Origin: Malus domestica
Taxonomy: Eukaryota > Streptophyta > Magnoliopsida > Rosales > Rosaceae
Assembly: GCF_042453785.1 (NCBI RefSeq)
Contig: NC_091677.1
Location: 5,613,501 to 5,677,500 of the forward strand
DNA: 64,000 nt
Direction of reading: 5' to 3'
The notes under the pieces: model-generated
Told to the model about the DNA's origin: nothing
What the model saw: the letters and a program-made list of their open reading frames with translations, nothing else
Databases searched by the model: none
Program-made: the position numbers and the translations under genes
In this document: positions 11,259-23,773 of the stretch, piece after piece
How positions within the stretch are numbered: the first letter of the stretch is position 1
How the letters are laid out: the number at the start of each line of letters is the position of its first letter

Positions 11259-11959
11259 GGTCATGAGTTAGTTAAAGTGTACAATAACTTCTGCTTCTTA
11301 TGGATCTCAATAATCAACCCGACCAGCATAGTGCAAGTTGTGTGAATCCTCATAAAATCTCATACGCTAAAATCCAGAATTACACGACTAGAACTAGTTT
11401 TGTGTACTTTATGTCGCTCGGATTTCATATTCTATATGAACACTTTTGTTTCATTCCAATTTTTATATTCGATTGATCTGGGAGTTGAACAAAAGTTATG
11501 AATATACCTCTAGATTTGATTTCACTTGATTGAAGTTTTTAATTTTCTTATGTGTTATTGTTTTTATGTAGTGTGGAGCATTAGAACCGGTATTGATCAC
11601 ATGTCAATGCTTATGCAATATGTAGGATCCATGTGTATGGAGAAAGCATCTTATCGGTATGTTGTAATGTGTTGGAAGATGGTTTTTGAGAAAGCCTAAT
11701 CTGCTTTATACTATTTTTCGATCTTAATTTCTTCACAATAAGATGTTAAAGGCAATCGTCTATAAATAAATGATTAATTGCAAAAACGTGATTCATCAAT
11801 TATAAACACTACACGAACGTTCATCAACATTTAGAATTTGCTCATGCGTACACATCCATCGATCAATAAGTTGTGTGGCTACAAACCTACAACCCTTAGA
11901 CCAAACCGATACAAATCATATAGAAATCCTTGGTTAATATCAACTTTGGAGAGCTAAGT

Positions 11960-12150
11960 GGGCCTCTTGAAACCAACTAGGTATGTAGCCAATAGTAATT
12001 AGCAATTGCAAATGTTGGTTTGGAGGCAGTTCTAATGGAGAAATAGTACACGAAATAAGCCCAATAAGTTTTAAAACTTTCAAACTTATGTAGGTATCGA
12101 ACCTTGTCCATCACCTTAATAAACCTACGAGTTACGGCCACTTGATTTTT
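11960..12150 (-). repeat. Possible tRNA-derived SINE fragment
   Basis: On the minus strand a B-box-like 'ggttcgatacc' (about 12099-12109) lies downstream of 'gtggccgtaactcgtaggt'. The tail cannot be defined. The second copy is at 15333-15523. This is weak evidence. Confidence 0.3.
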
Positions 12151-12183
12151 AACTAAACAATTATTTAAGGGAACTGTTATTAG

Positions 12184-13826
12184 CAGTGGCGAAGCCATGT
12201 GAGGGCGAGGAGTGGCGGCCGCCACTCCCCTCGCCGGAAAACACAGCCCCAGCGCAGGTTCAGCCCCTCCCCTCTCGGAAACCCAGCCCCTCCGCTCCGC
12301 AGCTCCGCTCCGTCTGTTCTGTTCTTCGGATGAATTGGTTCTCTGCAACTAGATTCTTTTTTCTTTTCTTTTTTTAAATCCAGGCCAAAATGACGTCGTT
12401 TTGGTCCTGGTAAAAAAAATTTTAAAAACTGACACCAAACGACGTCGTTTCATCTGTTTTGAAAAAATATATATATATATGGTGCCGGGGGGGGGGGGTA
12501 ACGTGTCCCCCATTCAACCTTCTTTACTCTCTCTCAGCTCTCAGGCCCCTTACGACCAATTACAGACAGAGAGAGCAGCAAAGCTGCCCCCCCTAAATCC
12601 CGGCCCTCTCACTTCCGTCGAACTTTGCTCCGTCAATCACATACCCATTCCTTCTTCCTACCTCCCGCAACGTCAAATCCAACCCAGATTTTCCCATCAA
12701 TCTCTCTCCTCCGTCGACCTCATCCCAATCCTCTCCTCCAAGACAATGAATACAGTGATTATGAAGATTGGATTTTGATGATTTCAAAAATTGATCTTTG
12801 GCTTTTTTGATTAATAATCTTTACAGTTAATGATTTTAAAAAAAATAAATGGGGAAGAGAAGGGCTGGAGGTGAATCTCCAGAGAAAATAGGACTAGAAG
12901 CGGGTCTCCGGAGAAGAGAGGGATTTCAGGGTGAGGTCGCCCAGAGAAGAGAGGGACTGGAGGTGGGTCTCTGGAGAAGAGAGGTTTGGGGCTGAAGAAT
13001 AAGCCCTGGGATGGAAGTATTTGACAGACTTGTTGGAGTTGGAGAAGGAAGACCGAGTGTGTTTGGTCACATGTTTAAAAGAAGAGTCGATTGTTTGGTT
13101 ACAAAGAATAGAAGAGTGCTTGGAGAAACTTTAAAGTTTAAAGGACAGGTGTTGTAAAATGGTTTCTCCACATAAGAAGTCAGTGAAATTGGGTACTCAC
13201 TGTTGATTACCCAAGTATTATCCTGGGAAAATATTAAATAGACAGGTGTTATAATGTTATTAGGCCACCTGTCATAGTGAGTAAATTGACTACTGATTAG
13301 TCAGTATTCAAGTATTGTTCTTTTTTTTTCTTCTGACCCCACCTTTTTTTTGTGATTTGTTAACCCATTTCGCTCTTTTTTTTTTTTATAATAATTCTTG
13401 TATGTATTTTTTCCCTCCTTTTAAGACCCCAGCGTATTTATTTTAAACTCTCACATTATCTATTACTATTGTATTAATTTTTTAAGAAATAATGTAAATA
13501 TTGCTTAATGCTTATTTTACGATAAAAGAAATTTATTTAAATCCATCTAGGCTCCTACCTAAATCTCGCCTAGACGCCTAGCTGCTAGGCCCCAGTCCGT
13601 TGCCTGATTAGCGCCTAACGTTTTTTAGAATCTAATTCTAACCAATTTAAGCTTCTTACATGACTTTGATATTACCACTTACAACACTTTTGGTAAAGAG
13701 ACTCTTTTCTGTTATGAATATTGACTCAAAACTTTGTACTCTCTAATGTGAAGGCAACCGTTTCGATGAACATTGCACTCTTTTGAATTTCGCCCCTCCC
13801 CTCGGGAAATCCTGGCTTCGCCACTG
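12184..13826. mobile_element. Non-autonomous hAT-like element, 1,643 bp (copy 1 of 3)
   Basis: Perfect 14-bp terminal inverted repeats CAGTGGCGAAGCCA ... TGGCTTCGCCACTG with a perfect 8-bp target duplication gttattag (12176-12183, 13827-13834). The interior is non-coding: a GC-rich left part with paired 'cgacgtcgttt' palindromes, a purine-rich block (12850-13000) and a region with 'cgcctagacgcctagctgctagg'. It is inserted at the first bases of a MITE. The same family interrupts the TNL gene at 32920. Confidence 0.9.
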
Positions 13827-13931
13827 GTTATTAGCACTCTAAAAATTTCATTCTACACTCCTCATAAGTGTAATTTTCTTTCTAATTATAGAAAGTTTGG
13901 AGTGCAAAATGAGATTTTTGGAGTGCTATTT
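13827..13931. mobile_element. MITE 'gttattagcactc' family, interrupted by the hAT element
   Basis: Inverted arms 'gcactctaaaaatttcatt' and 'aatgagatttttggagtgc' flank 'cataagtgtaattttc'. The first 8 bp (gttattag) were duplicated when the 12184 element inserted. The same family occurs at 57939-58054. Confidence 0.65.
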
Positions 13932-14027
13932 AAAGTCAATTAGCAAAACATCCTAATCATGTTTAGTCAAACATTGATGATGACATGGCAGATATATGTA
14001 ACAACCACAATAAAAATAAAGACATAA

Positions 14028-14180
14028 GAGAAGTTAAGGGAACTCTATTAAAAATGTTTATTTCTTATGGACTTTCTGTCATCTTATATTTTTGTATAAT
14101 ATTGATAGTGACGTTAAGCTGTGAGGTAGCATAGAATCCATAGAAAGTCAGACTTTAAAAGAGTCACCGTAGCATTTCTC
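14028..14180. mobile_element. MITE, 'gagaaatg' family (copy 2)
   Basis: Starts gagaagttaagggaactct and ends gagtcaccgtagcatttctc, which are inverted relatives. Identical second copy at 17401-17553 through the tandem duplication. Confidence 0.55.
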
Positions 14181-14276
14181 AAGAAAGAAAAGAGGAACGT
14201 ATTAGAAGGATAATAATGTAGGAATTATGATGGTGAGCAAAAAGAAAAATTCACATAAATAATTAAGAGGCATGTC

Positions 14277-14533
14277 TATGATAAAGTAGTACCACCATAC
14301 ACGTATATGATAAATAAGTATATACCATACACATATATGATAAATTAGTACCACCATACACATATATGATAAATTAGTATATACCATACACATATATGAT
14401 AAATTAGTACCACCATACACATTTATGAAAAATTCATTGATGTACCAATCACAAAGTCTTGCAGAAGACGTCACCGTGGTTATGATAAATTAGTACCACC
14501 ATACACATATATGATAAATTAGTATATACCATA
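14277..14533. repeat. Minisatellite, alternating 'accaccatacacatatatga' units
   Basis: Units of about 28-30 bp alternate between '...ataaattagtaccaccat' and '...aaattagtatataccat', giving a higher-order repeat of about 58 bp. It is interrupted by about 70 bp of unique DNA around 14425-14490. The second copy is at 17650-17906. Confidence 0.8.
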
Positions 14534-15556
14534 TAGCACCACGTTAATACAAAGTAATGGACAGATCAAGTATATATATTGACGATGGTAATGTAATACC
14601 AGACAAACATTATTTCCTGGATCCGCCACTGGGTCATGAGTTAGTTAAAGTGTACAATAACTTCTGCTTCTTATGGATCTCAATAATCAACCCGACCAGC
14701 ATAGTGCAAGTTGTGTGAATCCTCATAAAATCTCATACGCTAAAATCCAGAATTACACGACTAGAACTAGTTTTGTGTACTTTATGTCGCTCGGATTTCA
14801 TATTCTATATGAACACTTTTGTTTCATTCCAATTTTTATATTCGATTGATCTGGGAGTTGAACAAAAGTTATGAATATACCTCTAGATTTGATTTCACTT
14901 GATTGAAGTTTTTAATTTTCTTATGTGTTATTGTTTTTATGTAGTGTGGAGCATTAGAACCGGTATTGATCACATGTCAATGCTTATGCAATATGTAGGA
15001 TCCATGTGTATGGAGAAAGCATCTTATCGGTATGTTGTAATGTGTTGGAAGATGGTTTTTGAGAAAGCCTAATCTGCTTTATACTATTTTTCGATCTTAA
15101 TTTCTTCACAATAAGATGTTAAAGGCAATCGTCTATAAATAAATGATTAATTGCAAAAACGTGATTCATCAATTATAAACACTACACGAACGTTCATCAA
15201 CATTTAGAATTTGCTCATGCGTACACATCCATCGATCAATAAGTTGTGTGGCTACAAACCTACAACCCTTAGACCAAACCGATACAAATCATATAGAAAT
15301 CCTTGGTTAATATCAACTTTGGAGAGCTAAGTGGGCCTCTTGAAACCAACTAGGTATGTAGCCAATAGTAATTAGCAATTGCAAATGTTGGTTTGGAGGC
15401 AGTTCTAATGGAGAAATAGTACACGAAATAAGCCCAATAAGTTTTAAAACTTTCAAACTTATGTAGGTATCGAACCTTGTCCATCACCTTAATAAACCTA
15501 CGAGTTACGGCCACTTGATTTTTAACTAAACAATTATTTAAGGGAACTGTTATTAG

Positions 15557-17199
15557 CAGTGGCGAAGCCATGTGAGGGCGAGGAGTGGCGGCCGCCACTC
15601 CCCTCGCCGGAAAACACAGCCCCAGCGCAGGTTCAGCCCCTCCCCTCTCGGAAACCCAGCCCCTCCGCTCCGCAGCTCCGCTCCGTCTGTTCTGTTCTTC
15701 GGATGAATTGGTTCTCTGCAACTAGATTCTTTTTTCTTTTCTTTTTTTAAATCCAGGCCAAAATGACGTCGTTTTGGTCCTGGTAAAAAAAATTTTAAAA
15801 ACTGACACCAAACGACGTCGTTTCATCTGTTTTGAAAAAATATATATATATATGGTGCCGGGGGGGGGGGGTAACGTGTCCCCCATTCAACCTTCTTTAC
15901 TCTCTCTCAGCTCTCAGGCCCCTTACGACCAATTACAGACAGAGAGAGCAGCAAAGCTGCCCCCCCTAAATCCCGGCCCTCTCACTTCCGTCGAACTTTG
16001 CTCCGTCAATCACATACCCATTCCTTCTTCCTACCTCCCGCAACGTCAAATCCAACCCAGATTTTCCCATCAATCTCTCTCCTCCGTCGACCTCATCCCA
16101 ATCCTCTCCTCCAAGACAATGAATACAGTGATTATGAAGATTGGATTTTGATGATTTCAAAAATTGATCTTTGGCTTTTTTGATTAATAATCTTTACAGT
16201 TAATGATTTTAAAAAAAATAAATGGGGAAGAGAAGGGCTGGAGGTGAATCTCCAGAGAAAATAGGACTAGAAGCGGGTCTCCGGAGAAGAGAGGGATTTC
16301 AGGGTGAGGTCGCCCAGAGAAGAGAGGGACTGGAGGTGGGTCTCTGGAGAAGAGAGGTTTGGGGCTGAAGAATAAGCCCTGGGATGGAAGTATTTGACAG
16401 ACTTGTTGGAGTTGGAGAAGGAAGACCGAGTGTGTTTGGTCACATGTTTAAAAGAAGAGTCGATTGTTTGGTTACAAAGAATAGAAGAGTGCTTGGAGAA
16501 ACTTTAAAGTTTAAAGGACAGGTGTTGTAAAATGGTTTCTCCACATAAGAAGTCAGTGAAATTGGGTACTCACTGTTGATTACCCAAGTATTATCCTGGG
16601 AAAATATTAAATAGACAGGTGTTATAATGTTATTAGGCCACCTGTCATAGTGAGTAAATTGACTACTGATTAGTCAGTATTCAAGTATTGTTCTTTTTTT
16701 TTCTTCTGACCCCACCTTTTTTTTGTGATTTGTTAACCCATTTCGCTCTTTTTTTTTTTTATAATAATTCTTGTATGTATTTTTTCCCTCCTTTTAAGAC
16801 CCCAGCGTATTTATTTTAAACTCTCACATTATCTATTACTATTGTATTAATTTTTTAAGAAATAATGTAAATATTGCTTAATGCTTATTTTACGATAAAA
16901 GAAATTTATTTAAATCCATCTAGGCTCCTACCTAAATCTCGCCTAGACGCCTAGCTGCTAGGCCCCAGTCCGTTGCCTGATTAGCGCCTAACGTTTTTTA
17001 GAATCTAATTCTAACCAATTTAAGCTTCTTACATGACTTTGATATTACCACTTACAACACTTTTGGTAAAGAGACTCTTTTCTGTTATGAATATTGACTC
17101 AAAACTTTGTACTCTCTAATGTGAAGGCAACCGTTTCGATGAACATTGCACTCTTTTGAATTTCGCCCCTCCCCTCGGGAAATCCTGGCTTCGCCACTG
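15557..17199. mobile_element. Non-autonomous hAT-like element, 1,643 bp (copy 2 of 3)
   Basis: Same TIRs, target duplication and interior as 12184-13826. It arose by the tandem duplication, not by independent transposition, because flanks and target site are identical. Confidence 0.9.
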
Positions 17200-17906
17200 G
17201 TTATTAGCACTCTAAAAATTTCATTCTACACTCCTCATAAGTGTAATTTTCTTTCTAATTATAGAAAGTTTGGAGTGCAAAATGAGATTTTTGGAGTGCT
17301 ATTTAAAGTCAATTAGCAAAACATCCTAATCATGTTTAGTCAAACATTGATGATGACATGGCAGATATATGTAACAACCACAATAAAAATAAAGACATAA
17401 GAGAAGTTAAGGGAACTCTATTAAAAATGTTTATTTCTTATGGACTTTCTGTCATCTTATATTTTTGTATAATATTGATAGTGACGTTAAGCTGTGAGGT
17501 AGCATAGAATCCATAGAAAGTCAGACTTTAAAAGAGTCACCGTAGCATTTCTCAAGAAAGAAAAGAGGAACGTATTAGAAGGATAATAATGTAGGAATTA
17601 TGATGGTGAGCAAAAAGAAAAATTCACATAAATAATTAAGAGGCATGTCTATGATAAAGTAGTACCACCATACACGTATATGATAAATAAGTATATACCA
17701 TACACATATATGATAAATTAGTACCACCATACACATATATGATAAATTAGTATATACCATACACATATATGATAAATTAGTACCACCATACACATTTATG
17801 AAAAATTCATTGATGTACCAATCACAAAGTCTTGCAGAAGACGTCACCGTGGTTATGATAAATTAGTACCACCATACACATATATGATAAATTAGTATAT
17901 ACCATA
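17200..17906. repeat. Copy-B MITEs and minisatellite
   Basis: Second copies of the features at 13827-13931 (17200-17304), 14028-14180 (17401-17553) and 14277-14533 (17650-17906). Confidence 0.85.
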
Positions 17907-18075
17907 TAGCACCACGTTAATACAAAGTAATGGACAGATCAAGTATATATATTGACGATGGTAATGTAATACCAGACAAATTATACGTGTCTTTTTTGTA
18001 TTGCATTTAAGCACACAATCCATAATTGTATAATTAGGCAACCTATTTGTGTACATCAATGACGAAATCAATCAT

Positions 18076-18235
18076 GAGAAATGTTAAAGGAGATTTTTTT
18101 CAAAATTGGACTTTTTATAAATTATCTGTCATCTCACAATTTAACGTTAATTTTTGTACCAACATTATAAAATATTGTGCAAAAAAAATGAGGTGACATA
18201 TAGTCTCACTTTTGAGAGTCTCATTCACATTTGTC
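18076..18235. mobile_element. MITE, 'gagaaatg' family (copy 3)
   Basis: Begins gagaaatgttaaaggaga. The right arm has 'agtctcacttttgagagtct', and the centre has 'aacattataaaatattgtgc' as in the 7726 copy. The right end is decayed (catttgtc instead of catttctc). Confidence 0.6.
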
Positions 18236-18435
18236 ATCGATGATATCATATAAATTTCTCTATTTGGCTGAATTAAATGATGGCTTTCATAGGTGAAATG
18301 TCCTTATTAAAATAAATAAATGCACCTTATGTTTAATGATCGAAATTAGTTCCATGTGATAATGATTACCTTAATAATATTTTGATTTCATTTAATGTCC
18401 ACATTTTCCACTTCAATTTTTTTTTAACAAATAAT

Positions 18436-18585
18436 ATTATCTACACTAAAAGGATGATGTGCTTAGTCTCACAATTGGGCTAACAGTAATATAATTCAAA
18501 TTTGCCTTCAGCGAGAATCGTACCTAAGACCTTTCACTTACAAGTCAAAAGGAATACCACTACACCGTAGTACTAAGTGACATTT
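18436..18585 (-). repeat. tRNA-derived SINE
   Basis: Read on the minus strand it has an A-box-like 'tagtggtattcc' and, about 35 bp on, a B-box-like 'ggtacgattct', then 'gaattatattactgttagcc'. The same family lies at 29880-30000 with a better B box. No convincing target-site duplication was found. Confidence 0.55.
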
Positions 18586-18589
18586 CCAT

Positions 18590-19140
18590 TTCAATTTTAT
18601 CTAACCATTTTTTTCACATTCTAGATGACGGAGTAGTTTTGGGTTAATTTAAATGATATCTTACTATTTTTTTTTTCGGTCAGAAAAATGATATTTTACT
18701 AGGATATTTGATTAAAGACACCCTACAATAACATAACAAATTCTATGTATGTATGTTTGTGTAACTTAATTAAAATGTTTTCCTTTTGTTGTTGTAATAA
18801 ACTTGATTAGGATGGTGAGTTGAGTAGACATGAAAATTTCAAGTCAAATAATTTATTTTTAATGATGTTTGAACCCAATATGTGACTGTGAGAATGCCGG
18901 GGGGACAATGATCATCTCGGGCATGCGCAATAGGACAACTTTTCAATGATGCTAAAAAACAACCACATCATCTCTTTCTTTTTTTTCTTTTTTCTTTTTT
19001 GTTACAAAGGGGGCTTAAAGGCCAAGCAAAGTTGCTAAATAAAGAAAGACATCAGCTCAAGGGATTTACACAAACGGCTCTGAGTTCTAGCAACCTCAGA
19101 AATATCATTTAGTAGTAAATCAACAATTCAAGGAGGAAGG
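18590..19140. other. Intergenic, no gene seen
   Basis: AT-rich with T-rich runs (18970-19005). No feature can be supported. Confidence 0.35.
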
Positions 19141-19149
19141 TTATCCAAT

Positions 19150-19490
19150 ATAATAAAACCTAGATCTAAAGAAAAAAAAAATCAGTTTTGCCAAACCATC
19201 AGTCATTACGTTCCCTTCACTATAAATATGACTTATATCACATTGATCAAATCGAGAAATCAAGTGATGGCATCCATGTAACAAAGAAGTCAAGCGATGC
19301 AAATCATGCACAACACATTTGAAGAGTGAAAATAAAATAGCAGAGTCCATTTCGCAAGCAACCCCCTAGCACCTTTATCTAAAGCCATTTTCAAACCCAA
19401 AAAGAGACTCCACTACTCAGCTTCAAGGACTTCTCATACTCCTATATTAGCTGAAAAGCCCCCAATCCAAGAACCAATAACATTGTTTTA
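19150..19490 (-). pseudogene. Decayed RNase H (RVT_3-type) fragment, probably LINE-derived
   Basis: On the minus strand the translation reads GSWIGGFSANIGV, stop, EVLEAE, stop, WSLFLGLKMALDKGA, then after a frame change LFKCVVHDLHRL and finally HIYSEGNVMTDGLAKL. This is the pattern of the RNase H-like domain attached to plant LINE reverse transcriptases: an E in the 'EAE.W.L..GL..A' helix and the 'H.YREGN..AD.LA' end. At least two in-frame stops and one frameshift show it is dead. Only the terminal domain is present; no reverse transcriptase core was seen nearby. Confidence 0.6.
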
Positions 19491-20190
19491 CCCTTGGCGA
19501 GAACAGTCAATATTCAATTTCATCTCTGGTCATTTGGGTTTTAACATTCCGGTATAAAATTGGCAAAAATGTCAATTTTGTATATATAAAAAAAGTACAC
19601 AAACCATATTAATTATATTAGATACACTGAAGTTAATAGCTTCTTAAACAACTGGATTTTGGATTAGGGATCACATGAGCTACAATTAACATTAATAGTA
19701 TTAATTTTCATGACCAAATAATTAATGCTATTTCATGTCTTGAAATGTGGACTAATTTGTACTTTAGCATCGACACAAAGATTAAAACATGACACTAAAA
19801 TAATAACCATCCATCACAAAGATTTTAATAATTTGTATAATGCACACACACACTCACCCACACACACATATACACTTTTTCCACTAAATTACAACTACAT
19901 CCTGAGGAGATTCTCAAAGATGTGAAGCTATTACATGTATTTTCTCGATGGTTCTCTTGAAACGTGCTAGGGTCATATACTTCGAATGAAAAAGGACGGT
20001 AGATAGAAGAGATCTATCTGGTTAAGGGTAGCATCATGCTCATTGTAACACAGCCACAACGACATAATATAAAATAGTTCAACAATAATAATCACTAACC
20101 ACCCTCCCTCCTTGTGAACTTTGAAACATTCCACACCCATATGTTTTAGTACTCTCTCATCATTTCCCACTGCCTTTAGAAAAAACCAGA
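19491..20190. other. Intergenic; promoter side of the first TBL gene
   Basis: AT-rich with a CA-rich stretch (19844-19872). The last 200 bp are the likely promoter and leader of the gene starting at 20247; I cannot assign specific boxes with confidence. Confidence 0.35.

Positions 20191-20236
<46 letters not shown>
20191..20236. repeat. (CT)n microsatellite in a 5' leader
   Basis: About 46 bp of TC repeats, 10 bp upstream of the TBL start codon at 20247. CT tracts in leaders are common in plant genes. Confidence 0.85.
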
Positions 20237-20238
<2 letters not shown>

Positions 20239-20246
20239 GATCGTCA

Positions 20247-23200
20247 ATGGAGCACCAAGCCATAGATGAGCTTCCCACTGGGAAAATATGCCCACAAAAG
20301 CCACCCAAAGATTTTGTACTGCTAGTCTCTGTCCTACTTCTTCTTACAATCGTCCAACTCTATCACCCGTCAATATTCCGCTCTTTATTTTTGTCAAAAA
20401 CTATTGATTCCAACCCACAAGTGCCTTCTACATCATCGTCGTCGTCGTCAGACCATTCAAATGTTCAGGAGGATGATTTGCCTTCTATTACTAGCAACTT
20501 AAATTGTGACATATTTACCGGAGAATGGGTTCCAAATCCAGAGGCTCCCTACTACACAAACACAACATGTTGGGCAATCCATGAGCACCAAAACTGCATG
20601 AAGTATGGAAGACCAGACGCTGAGTTCATGAAGTGGAAGTGGAAACCAGATGAATGTGAGCTACCCGTTTTCAACCCGGCGCAGTTCCTCGAATTAGTTA
20701 GAGGGAAGTCCATGGCATTTGTTGGAGACTCTGTGGGTAGAAACCAAATGCAGTCCTTGATATGCCTCCTTTCAAGGGTACGTATGCCGCCCTCTATTCT
20801 CTAGTGCCCCTCTACCATCAAATAAATTATTTATTATTTAATGTCCCCATAATTTTGTCTTCTTGTTTTTTGGGTAAATCAACCTATATACTTAATTACT
20901 AGCAAAGAAATGACAATTACACTCGTTTTCTCTTTTTACACGTTCATGTTTAATTATTATGTTAGCCATTTTTCTTTGATTTACTGATCAACCTGATGGT
21001 TAACTTGATCATAGCGACGTTGATTTGATTAGAAAGTAGAATGTTTTATGAATTTTTTTTAATAGTCCAGACTACTCAGCAGTACGAAAAATGAGTGGTT
21101 ATAATTGAATTGAGAATTTTTTTTTCTTACTTACTAATCTAATAGATAAAAAGCTGAATTACTCAATAATTTAGATGAATATAGGTTTTTTTATGACCTA
21201 ATGATTGTATAGATATAATATATCTCTAATTCTCTCTATATATACACTGAAGAAATCTGTATTTATTTATTTATTTTTTTGTTAAAAGAAATTTAGGGGG
21301 AGGGAAAGTTCATCCTAAGATTATCACAAGCTTTTTTAACAACTTACAGCGAAAAACTGAGTTTTAGCCAAAAAAATCTGTATTTTTTTATAAAAGCATA
21401 CATATGTCACAGACTCACAGCCAAGATTTTTCTGATGAAAGCTTTTTGTGGTCCCTTCGATGAACATGCATAGTAATTAAGTTAGCGACTTCGAAAGTTG
21501 AAGACTAAAAGGAAAAGGAGAAGAAGGTGAGAAAAAAAATATATTTTGGATTGAATCTTGAAATATAATATATAAATTCCTATAGCAACTGGTGCTGTCA
21601 CTTCTAGATTAGTTAAATAATTTTGTCCTAATATGCATGAGACCTAGATCTTCAAGGTTAGTTGACCTAAGCCCCTTATGTTAATGAAGGGTAAAGGGGA
21701 TTAGGTAAAAATAATGCGGGCAATATGGTGTCTTTGTCATTTGCACTGGATTTCTCTTTCTTTTATATTAAAATAGTTCAGATTATCGCTTTATTTATGA
21801 GATTACAAACCCAAATGCTTTACTTCCCAAATTCATAGTAAATTGAAAGGAGTCTACAGCTTAAACGGCGTAAAACATATGTTCATGTACACAACATCTT
21901 GTTCAATTCTCTCCCTCGAATATCATTGCTTCTATTAAAAGAAAAAAAAACCTCAGTTGAAAGCAAGAATACAAGCAAAATGCTTTTCAGTATCTAAGAT
22001 AATTCTAATTGTCTATGGCGGACCCCCTTGACATATATTCGATGATCAGATCTAGCTTCCCATGTGCTACTGTCCATTACTGTGTCTTAATTATTATATG
22101 GCACTCGACTTCCGAATACATAACACAAATGATTAACCCTCCACGTCTGTAGAATAAAGCTTTGGGTCTCAAAATATACTTTTAACAAATATTAAGTGAA
22201 TTAGGGTGTAAGCAATTCAAACTTACAATTTCAGTAAACATGATTAACTTCAGAACTATTGGATTTGGTTGGTTGGAACCCAAATATGAGCACTCAATTA
22301 AGGGCACATTTAAGAATTTTCTGTAAAAGTGATTCAACTTATTAATCATTATTGTATTATATATATTTTTTTTCACTCGTAAGTAACATAACTTAAATTC
22401 GAATCTCGTGAATAAGGAGTTCGATACAAATTTATTCTCATTTCTAATGTAATTATCAATGTATAAAAAAATGGTACTTGCCATGCGATGTTTTATTCTC
22501 ACTATAGCACTTCTAAATTTTGCTAAACTCTACAGAAGTTATTTTTTGCTAAACACAAATCTGTACAAATAAATGCTCGTTGGTATTTAATTTAGGTGGA
22601 ATATCCAATAGTAGTTTCAAGTACCGAAGATCAGAGATTCATACGCTGGAAGTACACATCCTACAACTTCACTTTGGCCGCATTTTGGACGCCATATTTG
22701 ATCAAATCCAAGCAAGTAACATACACGGAGGGTCCAACCAAGAACGGCCTTTTTGAGCTCTACCTCGACGAATTTGATGAGGCATGGACAACCCAGATTG
22801 ATGAATTCGACTACATTATACTTTCTGCAGGGCATTGGTTCTTCCGTTCGATGGTGTACTACGAAAATCAAACGATTTCTGGGTGCAACTATTGCCTCAT
22901 AGACAATGTGACTGACATAGGCAAACAGTATGCATATAGAAAGGCTTTTAGGACAGCTTTTAAGGCCATCAACAGCTTAGAAAATTTTAAGGGCATAACA
23001 TATGTGAGGACTTTTGCTCCATCACATTTCGAAAATGGAATGTGGAACGAAGGAGGAAATTGTTTGCGAACGAAGCCGTATAGGAGCAATGAGACACGTT
23101 TGGAGGGTATAGATTTGGAGCTTTACAAGATCCAAATTGAGGAGTACAGGAAAGGTGAAAGGGAAGGGAGAAAGAAGGGGTTGAAATACAGGCTATTGGA

Positions 23201-23420
23201 CACAACACAAGCAATGTTATTAAGGCCAGATGGTCATCCTAGTAGATATGGGCACTGGCCAAATGCAAATGTGACTTTGTATAACGACTGTGTGCACTGG
23301 TGCTTGCCGGGACCGATCGATACATGGAGCGATTTCTTGCTGGAGATGTTGAAGATGGAAGGTATGAGATCAGCTGAGGAGAAAAAGCTCCGGATTACAA
23401 ACGACACGACATTGAATTGA
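20247..23420 (+). CDS. Trichome birefringence-like (TBL/PMR5) O-acetyltransferase, gene 1
   Basis: Two exons: 20247-20777 and 22596-23420 (451 aa), with a 1,818-bp GT-AG intron at phase 0. The protein has a short cytosolic N-terminus and one hydrophobic signal-anchor (about residues 29-43), then a Ser-rich stem. Next come the Cys-rich TBL domain ([20 protein letters not shown]) and the PC-esterase domain, with the GDS motif in '[13 protein letters not shown]' and the DxxH motif in '[14 protein letters not shown]'. Ser of GDS plus Asp/His of DxxH form the expected catalytic triad. Family members are Golgi type II membrane proteins that O-acetylate cell-wall polysaccharides (xylan, mannan, xyloglucan or pectin). 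The short stem and sequence resemble the TBL19-22 subgroup; the substrate is not deducible. The start is the first ATG after the CT tract. No lesion seen. Confidence 0.9.
20778..22595 (+). other. Long intron of TBL gene 1
   Basis: GT (gtacgt) at 20778 and AG (tttaatttag) ending at 22595. AT-rich with no coding element recognised. A decayed SINE-like patch with 'ttcgaatctcgtg' lies at about 22345-22470. The homologous intron of TBL gene 2 is only 140 bp, so this one has grown or the other shrunk. Confidence 0.8.
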
Positions 23421-23773
23421 TGAATGTAATTACTCGAAGTTGATACGTATTTGATCAATGGATTATTCATTTGTTTCAGAGTTTTTTTGGAGTTAAGGTA
23501 ATATTGAATTACTTGCGACTTTCGTATATAAATGAGATAAAATTATATAGAGACAAATCGGACAGTTTAATATAAGTCCAGTGATTTTCTGTGGACGTGA
23601 GAAAGGAATTTGCAAATATTTAATTTCAAGTCTTGCAATGTCCACTGCGATGATCCCCCTAACTTTTGTACTATAGCATCGACATAAGCTACAGCAGTAA
23701 ATCACAAAGATTTTAACAATTTTTATATACATATATTTCACTAATTTACAAATAAATTCTAATGATATTCTCA

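Larger units (their letters stand above)
11231..14603. repeat. 3,373-bp tandem direct duplication, copy A
   Basis: The block 11231-14603 recurs directly after itself with a constant offset of 3,373 bp. Every stretch I compared, including a 12-G run and AT microsatellites, was identical. The unit begins at caaacattattt; the copy-A/copy-B junction (gacaaacat at 14602) and the end of copy B (gacaaatta at 17975) share only the 4-bp caaa with it. Confidence 0.95.
14604..17976. repeat. 3,373-bp tandem direct duplication, copy B
   Basis: Identical in everything I compared to 11231-14603. It starts with the last 28 bp of the hAT element at 10430-11258 without the rest of that element, which shows that copy A's left boundary cuts through the element and that copy B is the derived junction. 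Confidence 0.95.

Noticed and set aside
12401-12778. ORFs inside the hAT-like elements (also 15774 and 33114)
   Set aside because: Low-complexity Pro/Ser-rich frames in a non-coding element; no transposase motif; not preserved in the third copy beyond chance.
14277-14533. CRISPR-like array
   Set aside because: Repeats are contiguous AT-rich minisatellite units without unique spacers, in a plant nuclear genome.
19973-20308. Minus-strand ORF with Arg-Glu repeats
   Set aside because: Antisense of the CT microsatellite and TBL leader.
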